The notes: generated from the letters alone by a model not told the origin. Counted from the first letter of the stretch, positions 9,193 through 18,953 are shown. The stretch: 64,000 nt of DNA from Candidatus Nitricoxidivorans perseverans (GCA_030246985.1 CP107246.1:1552282-1616281); one strand, 5' to 3'. Program-made: numbers and translations.

Positions 9193-9655
9193 GATGATAG
9201 GGGTGTCCTCTGAGCAGGCTCGACGCCCGATAGAGCGCCTCGGCCAGAACGACCCGCGCGAGGCCATGGGGGAGGGTCAGGGCGGACAGGCGCAGCATCT
9301 CATGGGCTTCCTCCTTCAGTTTCGGATCGAGGCCGTCGGGGCCGCCGACCAGGAAGGCGACATCCTCTCCCGTCGCCCGCCACTTCTCCAGCCGGTCGGC
9401 CAGGGCGCGCGTCGTCAGGTCGAGGCCCCGCTCGTCGAGCGCCACGCGCCGGCAGCGGGGTGGCAGTACCGCCATGATGCGCGCGGATTCCGCCGACAGC
9501 ATCGCCTCGACCGGCTTGCCGGAGACTCTCGGCTCGGGCCGGACTTCGACGAGTTCCATCGGCATCTCTCGCGGCATTCGTTTGGCATACTCCGAGAACC
9601 CGGCATCCATCCAGTCCGGCATGCGGGTGCCGACGGCGGCGACGACCAGCTTCAC
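9185..9655 (-). CDS. rlmH: 23S rRNA pseudouridine(1915)-N3-methyltransferase
   Basis: RlmH is a SPOUT-class methyltransferase that methylates pseudouridine 1915 in helix 69 of 23S rRNA in 70S ribosomes. The GTG at 9655 gives 156 aa, the normal family length, starting [20 protein letters not shown]. The knotted SAM site is visible in [10 protein letters not shown] and the C-terminal [17 protein letters not shown]. The GTG overlaps the rsfS stop (GTGA), and the 3' end overlaps maf by 8 bases. This supports one translationally coupled operon. Confidence 0.95.
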   Translation of the reverse strand: MKLVVAAVGTRMPDWMDAGFSEYAKRMPREMPMELVEVRPEPRVSGKPVEAMLSAESARIMAVLPPRCRRVALDERGLDLTTRALADRLEKWRATGEDVAFLVGGPDGLDPKLKEEAHEMLRLSALTLPHGLARVVLAEALYRASSLLRGHPYHRD

Positions 9656-10008
9656 GCAGGCGTGGCGGCTTTTTTCTTCGCCGCGGGCGTGAGCTTCCAG
9701 AGATCCTCGAGGTTGTAGTAGCCGCGCACGGCCGGCTGCATGACATGGACGACCACGCTGCCCAGGTCCACCAGCACCCATTCGCCGGCCTCCTCGCCCT
9801 CGACGCCGATGACTTCGCCGCCCGCTTCCCGGATTTTCTCCTGCACATTGCGCGCCAGCGCCTTCACCTGGCGCGTCGAGTCGGCGCTGGCGATGACGAT
9901 GCGGTCGAACAGGGATGTGAGTTTCGTGGTGTTGATGACTTCGATGTCGTGGGCCTTGATGTCTTCGAGGGCGGCGACGGCGATCTTCTGGAGCTTGGCG
10001 GTTTGCAT
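9652..10008 (-). CDS. rsfS: Ribosome silencing factor RsfS
   Basis: The 118-aa protein has the full DUF143/RsfS fold. Typical stretches are [48 protein letters not shown] and YYNLEDLW. RsfS binds ribosomal protein uL14 and blocks subunit joining under starvation. A short lysine/alanine tail ([11 protein letters not shown]) extends the C-terminus. The gene sits directly between nadD and rlmH, the usual order, with a GTGA overlap into rlmH and no gap after nadD. Confidence 0.96.
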   Translation of the reverse strand: MQTAKLQKIAVAALEDIKAHDIEVINTTKLTSLFDRIVIASADSTRQVKALARNVQEKIREAGGEVIGVEGEEAGEWVLVDLGSVVVHVMQPAVRGYYNLEDLWKLTPAAKKKAATPA

Positions 10009-10581
10009 TCAGTCGGGGCGGTAAAGGTGGTGGGACGCAATATATTCGAGAACGGGAGCCGGCAGCAATCCGCCAATGTCTTCGCCCGATTCGATCCGGG
10101 TGCGCACCTCGGTCGAGGACACCGTGCCCGCCTCCAGATGGAAGGTGGCCACGCCCTCCGACACCTGCGGGGCATAACCGGGCCGCGAGGCCACGGCGAC
10201 GCGGGCCAACTTCAGGATGTCCTGCCAGCGATGCCAGGAGGTGAAACCGAGGAAGGCGTCCGCGCCCATCAGCAGGACGAGCGGTTCGGCGCGGAGGCTT
10301 CGGAGGCGCTCCAGCGTATGAATGGTGTAGGAAGGCGCATCCGCCATGACTTCCGCGTCGTCCACCTGCCAGCCGGGATGGCCCGCCGTCGCCAGGCGGA
10401 CCATCGCGAGGCGATCCGCCGCGGAGGCGACCGGCGGCGAGCGGTGGGGCGGGCTTCCGGCGGGAATCCAGAGGACGCCGGAGAGCCGCAGCTGGGAGGT
10501 CGCCTCCTCCGCCAGCCGCAGGTGGGCGTTGTGGACGGGATCGAAGGTTCCGCCGAGGATCCCGAGAGGCTCAGGCCTCAT
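10009..10581 (-). CDS. nadD: Nicotinate-nucleotide adenylyltransferase
   Basis: This 190-aa enzyme adenylates nicotinate mononucleotide with ATP to give deamido-NAD in NAD synthesis. The nucleotidyltransferase motif [12 protein letters not shown] lies at about residues 10-21, and the second motif, SSTEVRTRI, lies near the C-terminus. [10 protein letters not shown] and [19 protein letters not shown] fit NadD. The 5' end overlaps the upstream membrane-protein gene by 11 bases; rsfS follows directly. Confidence 0.96.
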   Translation of the reverse strand: MRPEPLGILGGTFDPVHNAHLRLAEEATSQLRLSGVLWIPAGSPPHRSPPVASAADRLAMVRLATAGHPGWQVDDAEVMADAPSYTIHTLERLRSLRAEPLVLLMGADAFLGFTSWHRWQDILKLARVAVASRPGYAPQVSEGVATFHLEAGTVSSTEVRTRIESGEDIGGLLPAPVLEYIASHHLYRPD

Positions 10582-11356
10582 CGTTGACCTGCGGGGAATG
10601 GAACACGTCCCGGTAGCTGAGATAGACGCTGGCCATCATGACCGGCGCGCCGACGAAGACCATCACCATGCGCAGGGCGACGGACAGCGCCTGCACCAGG
10701 GGCTGGGAGATCAGGCCCGCCGCGATCAGCAGCAGGCCGGGAACGACGACGGCAACGAGGGCCACGGCCAGGCCATAGGCCGCGAATGCGCGCCAGTTGC
10801 GCCAGCTGGCGACGAAGCTGAAGAACACGGATTTCATCGGCGCCACGCCGTCCCAGGCGGTGAGCAGCGGCGCAAACCAGAAGGCCATGATGGCCGGCAT
10901 GGCGATCACCAGCAGGCGCAGCATGGCGGCGAGCACTTTTTCCCCTTCTTCCGGGTTGCCCGGGTCGAGGCCGGCGAGCGATGTCGGCGACGACCCGCCT
11001 TCCATCGCCATGCCGATGCCGAGAATCGCGAGGGAGCCGAGCAGGTGCAGGCCGCCCAGGCGCAGCAGCGGCGCACCCTGTCCGCGCAGCCCGTGCGTGA
11101 ACATGCCAGCGGCAAGCGCCCGGCCCGCCCGGCCGCCCTCCACGAGGCGGCAGCCGTTGGCGACGATCACGGCCAGCGCCGGTAGCGCCAGCGGCAGGAG
11201 GAAGGGGCCGATCAGGGGCAGCAGGTTGAGGCAGACGACAAGGAACAGATAACCCAGTGCCAGGGCCGTGAGCAGCGGCGGATTGTTCCGGAACAGCCGG
11301 AAGCCGGCGATAAGCCACAGGACGCCGTGGCGGGCGGGAAGCGTTCTGGCCTGCAT
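10571..11356 (-). CDS. BPSS1780-type integral membrane protein
   Basis: The 261-aa protein has about six hydrophobic helices and a positively charged N-terminus. The opening GVLWLIAGFRLFRNNP and the later SVFFSFVASWRNWRAFAAYG are characteristic of the BPSS1780 family found across Betaproteobacteria, whose function is unknown. It is the first gene of the nadD-rsfS-rlmH-maf run and overlaps nadD by 11 bases. A role in membrane homeostasis would be a guess; no catalytic motif is visible. Confidence 0.75.
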   Translation of the reverse strand: MQARTLPARHGVLWLIAGFRLFRNNPPLLTALALGYLFLVVCLNLLPLIGPFLLPLALPALAVIVANGCRLVEGGRAGRALAAGMFTHGLRGQGAPLLRLGGLHLLGSLAILGIGMAMEGGSSPTSLAGLDPGNPEEGEKVLAAMLRLLVIAMPAIMAFWFAPLLTAWDGVAPMKSVFFSFVASWRNWRAFAAYGLAVALVAVVVPGLLLIAAGLISQPLVQALSVALRMVMVFVGAPVMMASVYLSYRDVFHSPQVNDEA

Positions 11357-12676
11357 CTATTCAAGCAACGCGTTGATCGCCGCCACATCCTCCTCGGACA
11401 GCGTGCCGGCGGCGGCCTTGAGCTTGAGCTGAGCCGCCAGCGTGTCCAGGCGCGCCTTGGCCAGCTTCTGGCGGGTATCGAAGAGCTGGCCCTGGGCGTT
11501 CAGTACGTCGATGTTGATGCGCACGCCGACCTCATAGCCGAGCTTGTTGGAATCGAGCGCCGACTGCGACGAGGCCAGGGCCGCCTCATACGCCTTGATC
11601 TGGGCCAGGCCGGACGTCACGCCCAGGTAGGCCTGGCGGGCCGACAGGGCGGCGGCGCGGCGGGCGTTGTCGAGATCGGCCAGCGCCTTTTCGCGCAGGG
11701 CGACGGCCTCGCGCTCCTTCGACGCCGTGGCGCCGCCGGAGAAGATGGGGATCGCCAGTTGCAGGCCGATGGTGGAGGACTTGCCGTCGCTGCCGCCGCC
11801 GCCCGATGAACTGTAGCCGGTACCGCTCCTGCCGTGGGTGGCCACCAGGTCGAGGGTCGGGTAGTGGCCCGCCTTCTGCGTCTCCACTTCCCGCCCGGCG
11901 ATCTCGAGGCCCACCTGCGCCTGCTGCACCGCCAGGTTGCCGGTCTCCGCCGTCTGCGCCCATCTGCCCATGTCATCCGGCTGCGGGGGGCCGATTTTCG
12001 CGCCGCCGCGAAAGGCCTTCAGGGTGTCCGGCGTCTTGCCGGTAATGGAAGAGAGCGTCTGGCGCCTGACCGTGAGATCGTTCTGCGCCGCGATCTCTTG
12101 CGCGGTCGCCAGATCGAAGCGGGCCTGGGCTTCGTGGGTGTCGGTGATGGTGGCGGTGCCGACCTCGAAGTTGCGCTTCGCCGATTCGAGCTGCTCCGCG
12201 ATGGCCGTTTTCTGGGCCTGCGCGGTGGCGACGGCCTCCTGGGCCAGCAGCACGTCGAAGTACGCCTGGGCGACGCGCACGGCCAGATCCTGTTTCGCGG
12301 CGCCGAACTGGGCCTCGGCCTGGACGACGGCCAACTCCCCCTTCCGGTAGCCCGTCCAGTTCTGCCAGCGGAATACCGGCTGGGAGAGGCTCACCGTCCA
12401 GCCGTTGCTGTTGTATTGCGCGCCGGCGGTAACGCCGGTGGCGCGCGAGGTCGTATCCGCGTCGTTGTGCGTTGTGTTGGCCGAAAGCCCGATCGTGGGC
12501 AACAGGCCGGCGCGGCCCTGCGGCAGCTTCTCACGGCCGGCATCGAGACTGGCACGCGCGGCGGCGAACTGGGCGTCGTGGGCGAGCGCCTCGCGGTAGG
12601 CCATGAGCAGGTCGCCGGCATGGGCGGCCGTCGTGCTGGCCAGCGCGGCGATCAACAGGGTGAGCGTTTTTTGCAT
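11357..12676 (-). CDS. tolC: TolC-family outer membrane efflux protein
   Basis: The ATG at 12676, nine bases after GAGG, gives 439 aa with a Sec signal peptide ending TTAAHA (about residue 19). Two repeated alpha-barrel halves are visible, with stretches such as LPTIGLSANTTH and AQAYFDVLLAQEAVATAQAQKTAI in the first half and AIPIFSGGATASKEREAV in the second. It forms a trimeric outer-membrane channel for tripartite pumps or type I secretion. The RND pump genes on the same strand lie just upstream, separated only by a rhodanese gene, so it may serve as their channel. Confidence 0.9.
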   Translation of the reverse strand: MQKTLTLLIAALASTTAAHAGDLLMAYREALAHDAQFAAARASLDAGREKLPQGRAGLLPTIGLSANTTHNDADTTSRATGVTAGAQYNSNGWTVSLSQPVFRWQNWTGYRKGELAVVQAEAQFGAAKQDLAVRVAQAYFDVLLAQEAVATAQAQKTAIAEQLESAKRNFEVGTATITDTHEAQARFDLATAQEIAAQNDLTVRRQTLSSITGKTPDTLKAFRGGAKIGPPQPDDMGRWAQTAETGNLAVQQAQVGLEIAGREVETQKAGHYPTLDLVATHGRSGTGYSSSGGGGSDGKSSTIGLQLAIPIFSGGATASKEREAVALREKALADLDNARRAAALSARQAYLGVTSGLAQIKAYEAALASSQSALDSNKLGYEVGVRINIDVLNAQGQLFDTRQKLAKARLDTLAAQLKLKAAAGTLSEEDVAAINALLE

Positions 12677-12687
12677 TTGATATTGCC

Positions 12688-13011
12688 TCAATAAGTGGGC
12701 GTTGCGGGATCCGCGTCCCGCGACCAGGCGGCCATGCCGCCGTAAAGATTGTAAATGCGGGTAAAACCCATTTGTTCAAGGAACATGGCCACTTGGTAGC
12801 TGCGGGCGCCATGGTGGCAGACGACCACCGTCTCGGCCTCGCGGTTCAGCTCCATGTGGCGCGCCGGCACCGCGCGCATGGGCATCGGTTTCGCGCCCCC
12901 GATGCGGCAGACGTCGAATTCCCAGGGTTCGCGCACGTCAAGCAGCACGGGCTTCTCCCGGACGGGATCGTCGAGCCACTGCCTGAGCTGGGTTGCGCTG
13001 ATCTGTTGCAT
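12688..13011 (-). CDS. Rhodanese-like domain protein
   Basis: The 107-aa protein is a single rhodanese domain: LLDVREPWEFDVCRIGGA in the N-terminal half, the active-site loop VVCHHGARS with catalytic Cys at about residue 65, and IYNLYGGMAAWSRDADP at the end. Such single-domain proteins bind persulfide sulfur and may transfer it to unknown acceptors in the cytoplasm. In Betaproteobacteria a rhodanese gene often precedes tolC, as here (11 bases between the stop and the tolC start). Confidence 0.9.
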   Translation of the reverse strand: MQQISATQLRQWLDDPVREKPVLLDVREPWEFDVCRIGGAKPMPMRAVPARHMELNREAETVVVCHHGARSYQVAMFLEQMGFTRIYNLYGGMAAWSRDADPATPTY

Positions 13012-13020
13012 ATGCGCATT

Positions 13021-16000
13021 CTACGCTGGAGCCCTGACCCGGTACCACGCGGCATAGAGCGCCGGCAGGAAGAGGCAGGTCAGCGCGGTGGCCACGATCA
13101 GGCCGCCCATGATAGCCACGGCCATCGGCCCCCAGAAGACCTGGCGCGTCAGCGGGATCATCGCCAACACGGCGGCGGCGGCCGTCAGCACGATGGGCCG
13201 GAAGCGGCGCACCGACGCGCCGACGATGGCCTCCCACGCGCTCTTGCCGGCCTTCTCGTCCTGGTCGATTTGGTCGACCAGGATCACGGAGTTGCGCAGG
13301 ATCATGCCCATCAGCGCGATGACGCCGAGGTTCGCGACGAAGCCGAAGGGCGCCTGGAACACGAGCAGCGAGAGCGTCACGCCGATGAGGCCCAGCGGCG
13401 CGGTGAGCAGCACCATCGCCGTGCGGCGGAGGCTCTGGAGCTGGATCATCAGCAGCGTGACCACGGCCACCAGCATCAGCGGGACCACCGCCTTGATCGC
13501 GCCCTCGTTACGGGCCGATTCCTCGATCGCGCCGCCCATCTCGATGCGGAAGCCCGGCGGCAGCCTTGCGCGCAGCGCGTCCAGCTTTGGGTCGATGCGC
13601 GCCGAGACGGCCGGCGCCGGCGTCGGGCCGGAAAGGTCGGCGCGCACCGTGATCGTGGGCAGCCGGTCGCGCCGCCAGATCAGGCCCTCCTCCAGCACCG
13701 GCACGAGGCGCGCCACCTGCGAGAGCGGCACGTGGCGGCCGCCCGCGGCGACGATGTCGAGGTCGGGAAGCCTGTCCAGCGAGTTTCGATCCGCGGCGCC
13801 CGCGCGCCAGACGACGTCGATCAACTGGTCGCCCTCGCGGAACTGCGTGAGCGCGATGCCGTTAAGCCAGCCCTGGAGCGCGGTCGCGACCTCCTGTGAA
13901 CTGACGCCCAGCGCGCGGGCGCGCTCCTGGTCGATCTCGACCTTCACGCTCTTCACCTTCTCGTTCCAGTCGAGGTTGACGTTCTGGAGGCCGGGATCGG
14001 CGCGCATCGCCGCCGCCACGTCCCCGGCGATGCGGCGCAGCCCTTCCAGGTCTTCGCCCATCACGCGGAACTGCACCGGGAAACCCACCGGCGGGCCGTT
14101 CTCCAGCCGCAGCACGCGCGTGCGCAATGCCGACCACTCCGGCGTCGAGAACTCGGATTCCAGCCGCTTCTTGAGCGATTCGCGCGCCTCCAGGTCGCGG
14201 CTCACCACGACGAACTGCGCGAAGTTGTCGGCGAAGAGCTGCTGGTCCAGCGGCAGGTAGAAGCGCGGCGCGCCGTTGCCGACGTAGGCGGACTGCGCGG
14301 CGATCAGCGCCGCGCTCTCCTTGTCCCCCAGCAGCTTCTCAACCCGCGCGACCTCGGCGCCGGTGGCCTTGAGCGATGCGCCCTGCGGCAGCCACAGCTC
14401 GATCAGCAGCTCCGGCCGGGAGGACGAGGGGAAAAACTGCTTCTTGACGCCCAGGTTGAAGGCGACGAGCGACAGCGCGAAGATGGCGACGGTCGCCGCG
14501 ATGACCCGCCAGCGGTGGCGCAGGCACCATTCGACCAGCGCGCGGAAGCGACGGTAGAAGGGCGAACCGTAGATGTCGCCGCCGTGCTTCGCCCCGATGG
14601 CGGCGAGCTTTTCAGGACTCAGCAGCCGGTAGCCCAGGTACGGCGTGAAGACCACGGCGACGACCCAGGAAACGAGCAGCGCGATGGTGACGACCGCGAA
14701 GAGCGAGAACACATACTCGCCGGCGCCGGAGCGCGCGAAGCCCACGGGCAGGAAGCCCGCCGCCGTGATCAGCGTGCCGGTGAGCATCGGGAAGGCCGTC
14801 GAAGTGTAGGCGAAGGTGGCGGACTTGAAGCGGTCCCAGCCCTGCTCCATCTTCACGACCATCATTTCGGCGGCGATGATCGCGTCGTCGACGAGCAGGC
14901 CCAGCGCGATGACCAGCGCGCCCAGCGAAATGCGCTGGAGGTCGATGCCGAATACGCGCATCAGCAGGAAGGTCGTCGCCAGCACCAGCGGAATCGACAG
15001 CGCGACGACCGTGCCCGTGCGCCAGCCCAGGCTCAGGAAGGAGACGGCGAGCACGATGACCAGCGCCTCCGCGAGCGACTGCACGAAGAGCCTGAGCGAA
15101 ATCTGCACGATCTTCGGCTGGTCGGCCACCACATGGACGTCGATGCCCGCCGTCAGGTCCCGTTGCAGCCGCCGGACTTCCGCCTGGAGCGACTCGCCCA
15201 GCCGGATCACGTCGCCGCCCTTGATCATGACCACGCCGACGCCGACGGCCGGCTTGCCGGCGACGCGCATCGCGGGCTGCGGCGGGTCGGCCAGCCCGCG
15301 CTTCACCTCGGCGATGTCGGAGAGCCGCAGCGTGCGCCCCCCGCCACCATTTGCGGCGATGGGCGTCGCGCCGATCTGCCCGACGGCGTCGAAGGGGCCG
15401 GTCACGCGCAGCCGGATGCGGTCGCTGCCCGTCTCGACGAAGCCGGCGGGCGAAACCGTGTTCTGCTTCTCCAGCGCCTCGCGCACCTGAAGCGGCGTGA
15501 TGCCCAGCGCCGCCAGCCGCGCGGACGCGATCTCGACGTAGACCTTCTCGTCCTGCACGCCGATCAGCTCGACCTTCTTCACGTCGGATACGCGGCGCAG
15601 CTCGCGCGCCATGCGCTCCGCCTCGCGCCGCAATTCGGGCAGCGTGAAGCCGTCGCCAGTCAGTGCGAACACGTTGATCATCACGTCGCCGAACTCGTCG
15701 TTCGGGAAAGGCCCCTGGATGCCGGGCGGCATCTGGTGGCGAACATCGTCGAGTTTCTTTCTGACCTGCCGCCAGGCTTCGGGCACCTCGGCCTTGGGCG
15801 TGTAGTCCTTGACCTGGATGAACGCCAGAGACTCGCCGGGCTTGGAGGCGGAGCGCAGCACATCCACCCAGGGCGTACCCTGGAGCTTCTTCTCGATGCG
15901 CTCGGTCAGCTCGCGCTCGACCTCGGTGGCCGTCGCGCCCGGCCAGAGGGTGCGCACCACCATGACCTTGAAGGTGAAGTCCGGGTCCTCGGCGCGGCCC

Positions 16001-16104
16001 AGCTTGAAGAAGGACAGCGCGCCGCCGACCATGAGGACGATCATCAGGTAGAGCACCATCGAGCGGTGCTCCAGCGCCCAGGCGGAAAGGTTGGGAACCT
16101 TCAC
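13021..16104 (-). CDS. RND efflux pump inner-membrane permease
   Basis: The 1027-aa protein has the length and twofold repeat of RND transporters, with 12 membrane helices and two large periplasmic loops. The N-terminus (LSAWALEHRSMVLYLMIVLM) and the proton-relay segment GALVIALGLLVDDAIIAAEMM in TM4 are typical of the VexF/MdtB-like HAE1 branch. It exports hydrophobic compounds using the proton gradient; substrates are unknown. It is coupled by an ATGA overlap to the adaptor upstream. With tetR, the adaptor and the downstream tolC it makes a complete pump. Confidence 0.93.
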   Translation of the reverse strand: MKVPNLSAWALEHRSMVLYLMIVLMVGGALSFFKLGRAEDPDFTFKVMVVRTLWPGATATEVERELTERIEKKLQGTPWVDVLRSASKPGESLAFIQVKDYTPKAEVPEAWRQVRKKLDDVRHQMPPGIQGPFPNDEFGDVMINVFALTGDGFTLPELRREAERMARELRRVSDVKKVELIGVQDEKVYVEIASARLAALGITPLQVREALEKQNTVSPAGFVETGSDRIRLRVTGPFDAVGQIGATPIAANGGGGRTLRLSDIAEVKRGLADPPQPAMRVAGKPAVGVGVVMIKGGDVIRLGESLQAEVRRLQRDLTAGIDVHVVADQPKIVQISLRLFVQSLAEALVIVLAVSFLSLGWRTGTVVALSIPLVLATTFLLMRVFGIDLQRISLGALVIALGLLVDDAIIAAEMMVVKMEQGWDRFKSATFAYTSTAFPMLTGTLITAAGFLPVGFARSGAGEYVFSLFAVVTIALLVSWVVAVVFTPYLGYRLLSPEKLAAIGAKHGGDIYGSPFYRRFRALVEWCLRHRWRVIAATVAIFALSLVAFNLGVKKQFFPSSSRPELLIELWLPQGASLKATGAEVARVEKLLGDKESAALIAAQSAYVGNGAPRFYLPLDQQLFADNFAQFVVVSRDLEARESLKKRLESEFSTPEWSALRTRVLRLENGPPVGFPVQFRVMGEDLEGLRRIAGDVAAAMRADPGLQNVNLDWNEKVKSVKVEIDQERARALGVSSQEVATALQGWLNGIALTQFREGDQLIDVVWRAGAADRNSLDRLPDLDIVAAGGRHVPLSQVARLVPVLEEGLIWRRDRLPTITVRADLSGPTPAPAVSARIDPKLDALRARLPPGFRIEMGGAIEESARNEGAIKAVVPLMLVAVVTLLMIQLQSLRRTAMVLLTAPLGLIGVTLSLLVFQAPFGFVANLGVIALMGMILRNSVILVDQIDQDEKAGKSAWEAIVGASVRRFRPIVLTAAAAVLAMIPLTRQVFWGPMAVAIMGGLIVATALTCLFLPALYAAWYRVRAPA

Positions 16105-17120
16105 TGCGCAACCCTGACCTTCTGCCCGGCGACGAGCTTGTGCACGCCGGCGGCGACGATGCGCTCGCCCGCGGCCAGTCCTTCCACGACGGTTGCGCCG
16201 GCTTCCGTGTAGGCGCCGAGGACGATCGGACGCAGGGCAAGCGCCCCGTCAGCGCCGACGATCCAGACGGCATGTTTCTCACCCTGCTGGAAGACCGCCG
16301 GCAGCGGCACCGTCAGCGCCGGCGAACCGCCGGCGAAGCGCACCGTGGCCGTCATGCCGAGCACGACTTCCGGGCCGGTTTCGATCATCGTGACGCGCGC
16401 GGCGTAGGTGCGCGTCGCCGGGTCCGCCGCCGGCGATAGTTCGCGCAGCCGGCCGCGATACGTCCTGCCGCCAGACCAGAGCGCGATTTCCGCCGCCGCG
16501 CCGACTTTCAATCCCGCCAGCGCCGTCTCGGGCAGGGCGATGGCGGCTTCGCGCTCGCCGTCGCGGGCCAGCCGCAGCACGGGCTGCCCGGCCGCCACCA
16601 CCTGTCCGGGCTCTGCAAGGACGGCGGCGATCACGCCGGCATGGTCGGCGGCGAGCGCCGCATAGGCCACTTGGTTTTTCGTGAGTCCCGCCTGCGCCCG
16701 CGCGGCCGCGAGCGCCGTCTCCTTCGCGTCGAGCGCGGCGCCGCTGATGAAGTTCTTCGCATGCAGGTCGCGGGTTCGCCGGGCCTCGGCGGCGGCCAGC
16801 GCCTCCTGCGCCTGCGCCTGGCTGGCCTGGAGCGCCGCGTCGGCCGGGTCGAGCCGGGCCAGCGTCTGGCCGGGGCCGACCCTCGCGCCGGCGTCGACGC
16901 GGCGCTCGATCAGTTTGCCGCCGATGCGGAAGGCGAGCGGCATCTCGCGGCGTGCGCGCACCTCGCCACTGTAGCTGCGCTGGCCGTCGGCGAAGGATTC
17001 GGCGACGGCGACGACCTTGACCACCGGCGGCGGCGCGGACGGGGGCGCGGACGGGGGCGCCTTTTCGCAGGCGGCGAGGCTGAGGGCGAATGCGGACAGG
17101 AGGAGGGTGGGATTTTTCAT
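16101..17120 (-). CDS. RND efflux periplasmic adaptor lipoprotein
   Basis: The 339-aa protein starts at the ATG at 17120; the longer upstream frame overlaps tetR. A lipobox (LSLAAC, Cys about residue 18) predicts an inner-membrane-anchored lipoprotein, followed by a Ala/Pro-rich linker. The barrel-sandwich and coiled-coil region (about 60-180) includes MPLAFRIGGKLIERRVDAGARVGPGQ. It bridges the permease and TolC in the periplasm. The first bases overlap the 3' end of tetR and the stop overlaps the permease start, so tetR-adaptor-permease form one transcript. Confidence 0.92.
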   Translation of the reverse strand: MKNPTLLLSAFALSLAACEKAPPSAPPSAPPPVVKVVAVAESFADGQRSYSGEVRARREMPLAFRIGGKLIERRVDAGARVGPGQTLARLDPADAALQASQAQAQEALAAAEARRTRDLHAKNFISGAALDAKETALAAARAQAGLTKNQVAYAALAADHAGVIAAVLAEPGQVVAAGQPVLRLARDGEREAAIALPETALAGLKVGAAAEIALWSGGRTYRGRLRELSPAADPATRTYAARVTMIETGPEVVLGMTATVRFAGGSPALTVPLPAVFQQGEKHAVWIVGADGALALRPIVLGAYTEAGATVVEGLAAGERIVAAGVHKLVAGQKVRVAQ

Positions 17121-17758
17121 GCGGGTTCCCGGAGGGCGAAGCCATTGACGAGGACATCCACCGCCTGTCCGAGGAAGACCTCGGGCTCGGGCAGGTCGGT
17201 CATGAAACCGCCGAAGGCCCATCGCCAGACGATGAAGGAAAACATGGGCGAAAAGACGATGCGGGCGGCCACCATGGGCGGCATCGGCCGGAATTCGCCG
17301 CGCGAGATGCCCAGCTCGATCAGACGCGCCATCGCCCCCTGGGCGCGGCGGATCATCTGGTCGTGGAACCAGCGGGCGATCTCGGGAAAGTTGTTCGACT
17401 CGGCTACCAGCAGCTTGGGCAGGCCGCCGAGGTCCGTGGAGCCGACCATGCGCCACCAACTGAAAACGAATTCGCGCAGCAGTTTCGCCGCGGATTTTTC
17501 GGTATCCGCGGCCAAGGCCTCGACCGCCTCGATGGCCGGCGTCATCGCCGCCTCGACGGCGGCTTTGAAGAGGGCTTCCTTGCCGTCGAAGTAAAGATAG
17601 ATCGTGCCCTTGGAAACCCCGGCGCGGGCGGCGATGTCCTCCAGGCGGGTGGCGGAAAAGCCCTTTTCGACAAAAAGCGCCAGAGCGGCGGCCGACAACT
17701 CGGTCGGGCGCGCCTCCTTGCGGCGGCGGACGGGAGTCTTCATGGGAGGGGCGGGCAT
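17117..17758 (-). CDS. TetR/AcrR family transcriptional regulator
   Basis: The 213-aa protein has an N-terminal TetR HTH (about 18-65): ALALFVEKGFSATRLEDIA followed by GVSKGTIYLYFDGKEALF. The C-terminal ligand/dimerisation part is of the TetR_C AcrR-like type. Start could also be the ATG at 17743. It is the first gene of the minus-strand pump operon and is divergent from the plus-strand pump operon. A perfect 5-2-5 palindrome lies in the shared intergenic region, so it probably represses both operons and itself. Confidence 0.9.
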   Translation of the reverse strand: MPAPPMKTPVRRRKEARPTELSAAALALFVEKGFSATRLEDIAARAGVSKGTIYLYFDGKEALFKAAVEAAMTPAIEAVEALAADTEKSAAKLLREFVFSWWRMVGSTDLGGLPKLLVAESNNFPEIARWFHDQMIRRAQGAMARLIELGISRGEFRPMPPMVAARIVFSPMFSFIVWRWAFGGFMTDLPEPEVFLGQAVDVLVNGFALREPA

Positions 17759-17768
17759 TCTATTCGGC

Positions 17769-17797
17769 TTGACTAATGACTGACCAGTCGGTAATTT
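17769..17797 (+). promoter_or_regulatory. Promoter with embedded TetR-type operator for the plus-strand efflux operon
   Basis: TTGACT (17769-17774) and TAATTT (17792-17797) are spaced 17 bases apart and make a plausible sigma70 promoter facing the plus-strand pump genes. Between them lies the palindrome GACTG-AC-CAGTC (17778-17789), a sequence type commonly seen as an operator of AcrR-like regulators. Binding there would block RNA polymerase. The tetR start is only about 20 bases away on the other strand. The operator role is inferred from position and symmetry. Confidence 0.65.
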
Positions 17798-17843
17798 ATT
17801 GCCCCTGGCCGACGCTTGTCAAGAAAATATAAGGAACCGCGCA

Positions 17844-18950
17844 ATGAATCGCCCCCTTCTGCCCGGCATGCCGTTGATCCTGGCGCTGCTCCTTGCGCTC
17901 GCGGGTTGCGGCGACAAATCCGCATCCCCTGGAGCGGGGGCGGCTCCACCCCCGCCGGAAGTCGATGTGGTGACCGTGGTTCCCGGTTCGGCCACGATGA
18001 TCCGCGAGCTGCCCGGACGCCTTCAGGCCGTGCGCACGGCCCAGGTGCGCGCGCGCGTCGAAGGCATCGTCGAAAAGCGCCTGTTTGCGGAAGGCTCGGA
18101 CGTGGCCGCGGGCGCCCCTCTGTTCCGGCTCGACGCGCGGACCTACAAGACCGCGGCCGACGCGGCCGGCGCGGATGCGACGGTCGCGCGCCAGACGCTG
18201 GAACGCCACAGGACGCTGCTGGAGATCAGGGCGGTCAGCCGGCAGGAGTTCGACCTGGCGGAAGCGAAGGTCAAACAGGCCGAAGCCGCATGGGCGAAGG
18301 CGAACCTGGACCTTGAAAACACCACCGTGCCAGCCTCCATCTCCGGGCGGATCGGCCGAGCCTTGATCACCGAAGGGGCACTCGTTGGAAAGGGCGAGGC
18401 GACCCATCTGGCCACCATCGAGCAGATCGATCCCATTTACGCCAACCTTACCCAGTCGAACGCCGACCTGTCGCGGTTGCGGCAGGCGGTGAAGGCAGGC
18501 ACGCTCAGGCGGGCCGACTCGGCCAGGGTCGAGCTGATTCTGGAAGACGGCAGCCCTTATCCGTCGCCCGGCCGCCTGATATTTTCGGATATGGCGGTAG
18601 ACCCCAATACCGGCTCCGTCCAACTGCGCGCGGAGTTCCCCAATCCGAAGCGGGAACTCCTCCCCGGCACCTTCGTGCGCATCCGTTTCCCCGAAGCCGT
18701 GGCCGACAATGTCATCAAGCTGCCTCAGCGCGCCGTTCAGGCCGGGCCCGCCGGCCAGTACGTGATGACCGTGGACGCGGAAGGAAAGGCCGCCCCGCGG
18801 CCTGTCAAGACCGGCGGAATGAGCGGCGCCGACTGGATCATCGCGGAAGGGCTCAAGGGCGGCGAACAGGTGATCGTCGACGGCCTCCAGAAGGCCAGGC
18901 CCGGCAACCCGGTGAAGCCGATGCCGCTTGCCGCCGGGCAGGGGAAATAA
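17844..18950 (+). CDS. RND efflux periplasmic adaptor lipoprotein (AcrA/MexA type)
   Basis: The ATG at 17844 follows AAGGAA by nine bases and gives 368 aa. The lipobox LLLALAGC predicts lipidation at Cys 20. The barrel-sandwich hybrid, alpha-hairpin and beta-barrel order is typical of AcrA/MexA: RELPGRLQAVRTAQVRARVEGIVEKR, then LFRLDARTY, and SISGRIGRALITEGALV. It links the inner-membrane permease encoded 3 bases downstream to the outer-membrane lipoprotein channel. This operon is divergent from tetR and probably under its control. Confidence 0.93.
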   Translation: MNRPLLPGMPLILALLLALAGCGDKSASPGAGAAPPPPEVDVVTVVPGSATMIRELPGRLQAVRTAQVRARVEGIVEKRLFAEGSDVAAGAPLFRLDARTYKTAADAAGADATVARQTLERHRTLLEIRAVSRQEFDLAEAKVKQAEAAWAKANLDLENTTVPASISGRIGRALITEGALVGKGEATHLATIEQIDPIYANLTQSNADLSRLRQAVKAGTLRRADSARVELILEDGSPYPSPGRLIFSDMAVDPNTGSVQLRAEFPNPKRELLPGTFVRIRFPEAVADNVIKLPQRAVQAGPAGQYVMTVDAEGKAAPRPVKTGGMSGADWIIAEGLKGGEQVIVDGLQKARPGNPVKPMPLAAGQGK

Positions 18951-18953
18951 GCC

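Noticed and set aside
14515-16212. 565-codon plus-strand open frame opposite the RND permease
   Set aside because: Its translation is rich in Arg, His, Gln and Ala with no domain pattern, while the minus-strand frame is a clear RND transporter. It is a GC-rich antisense shadow.
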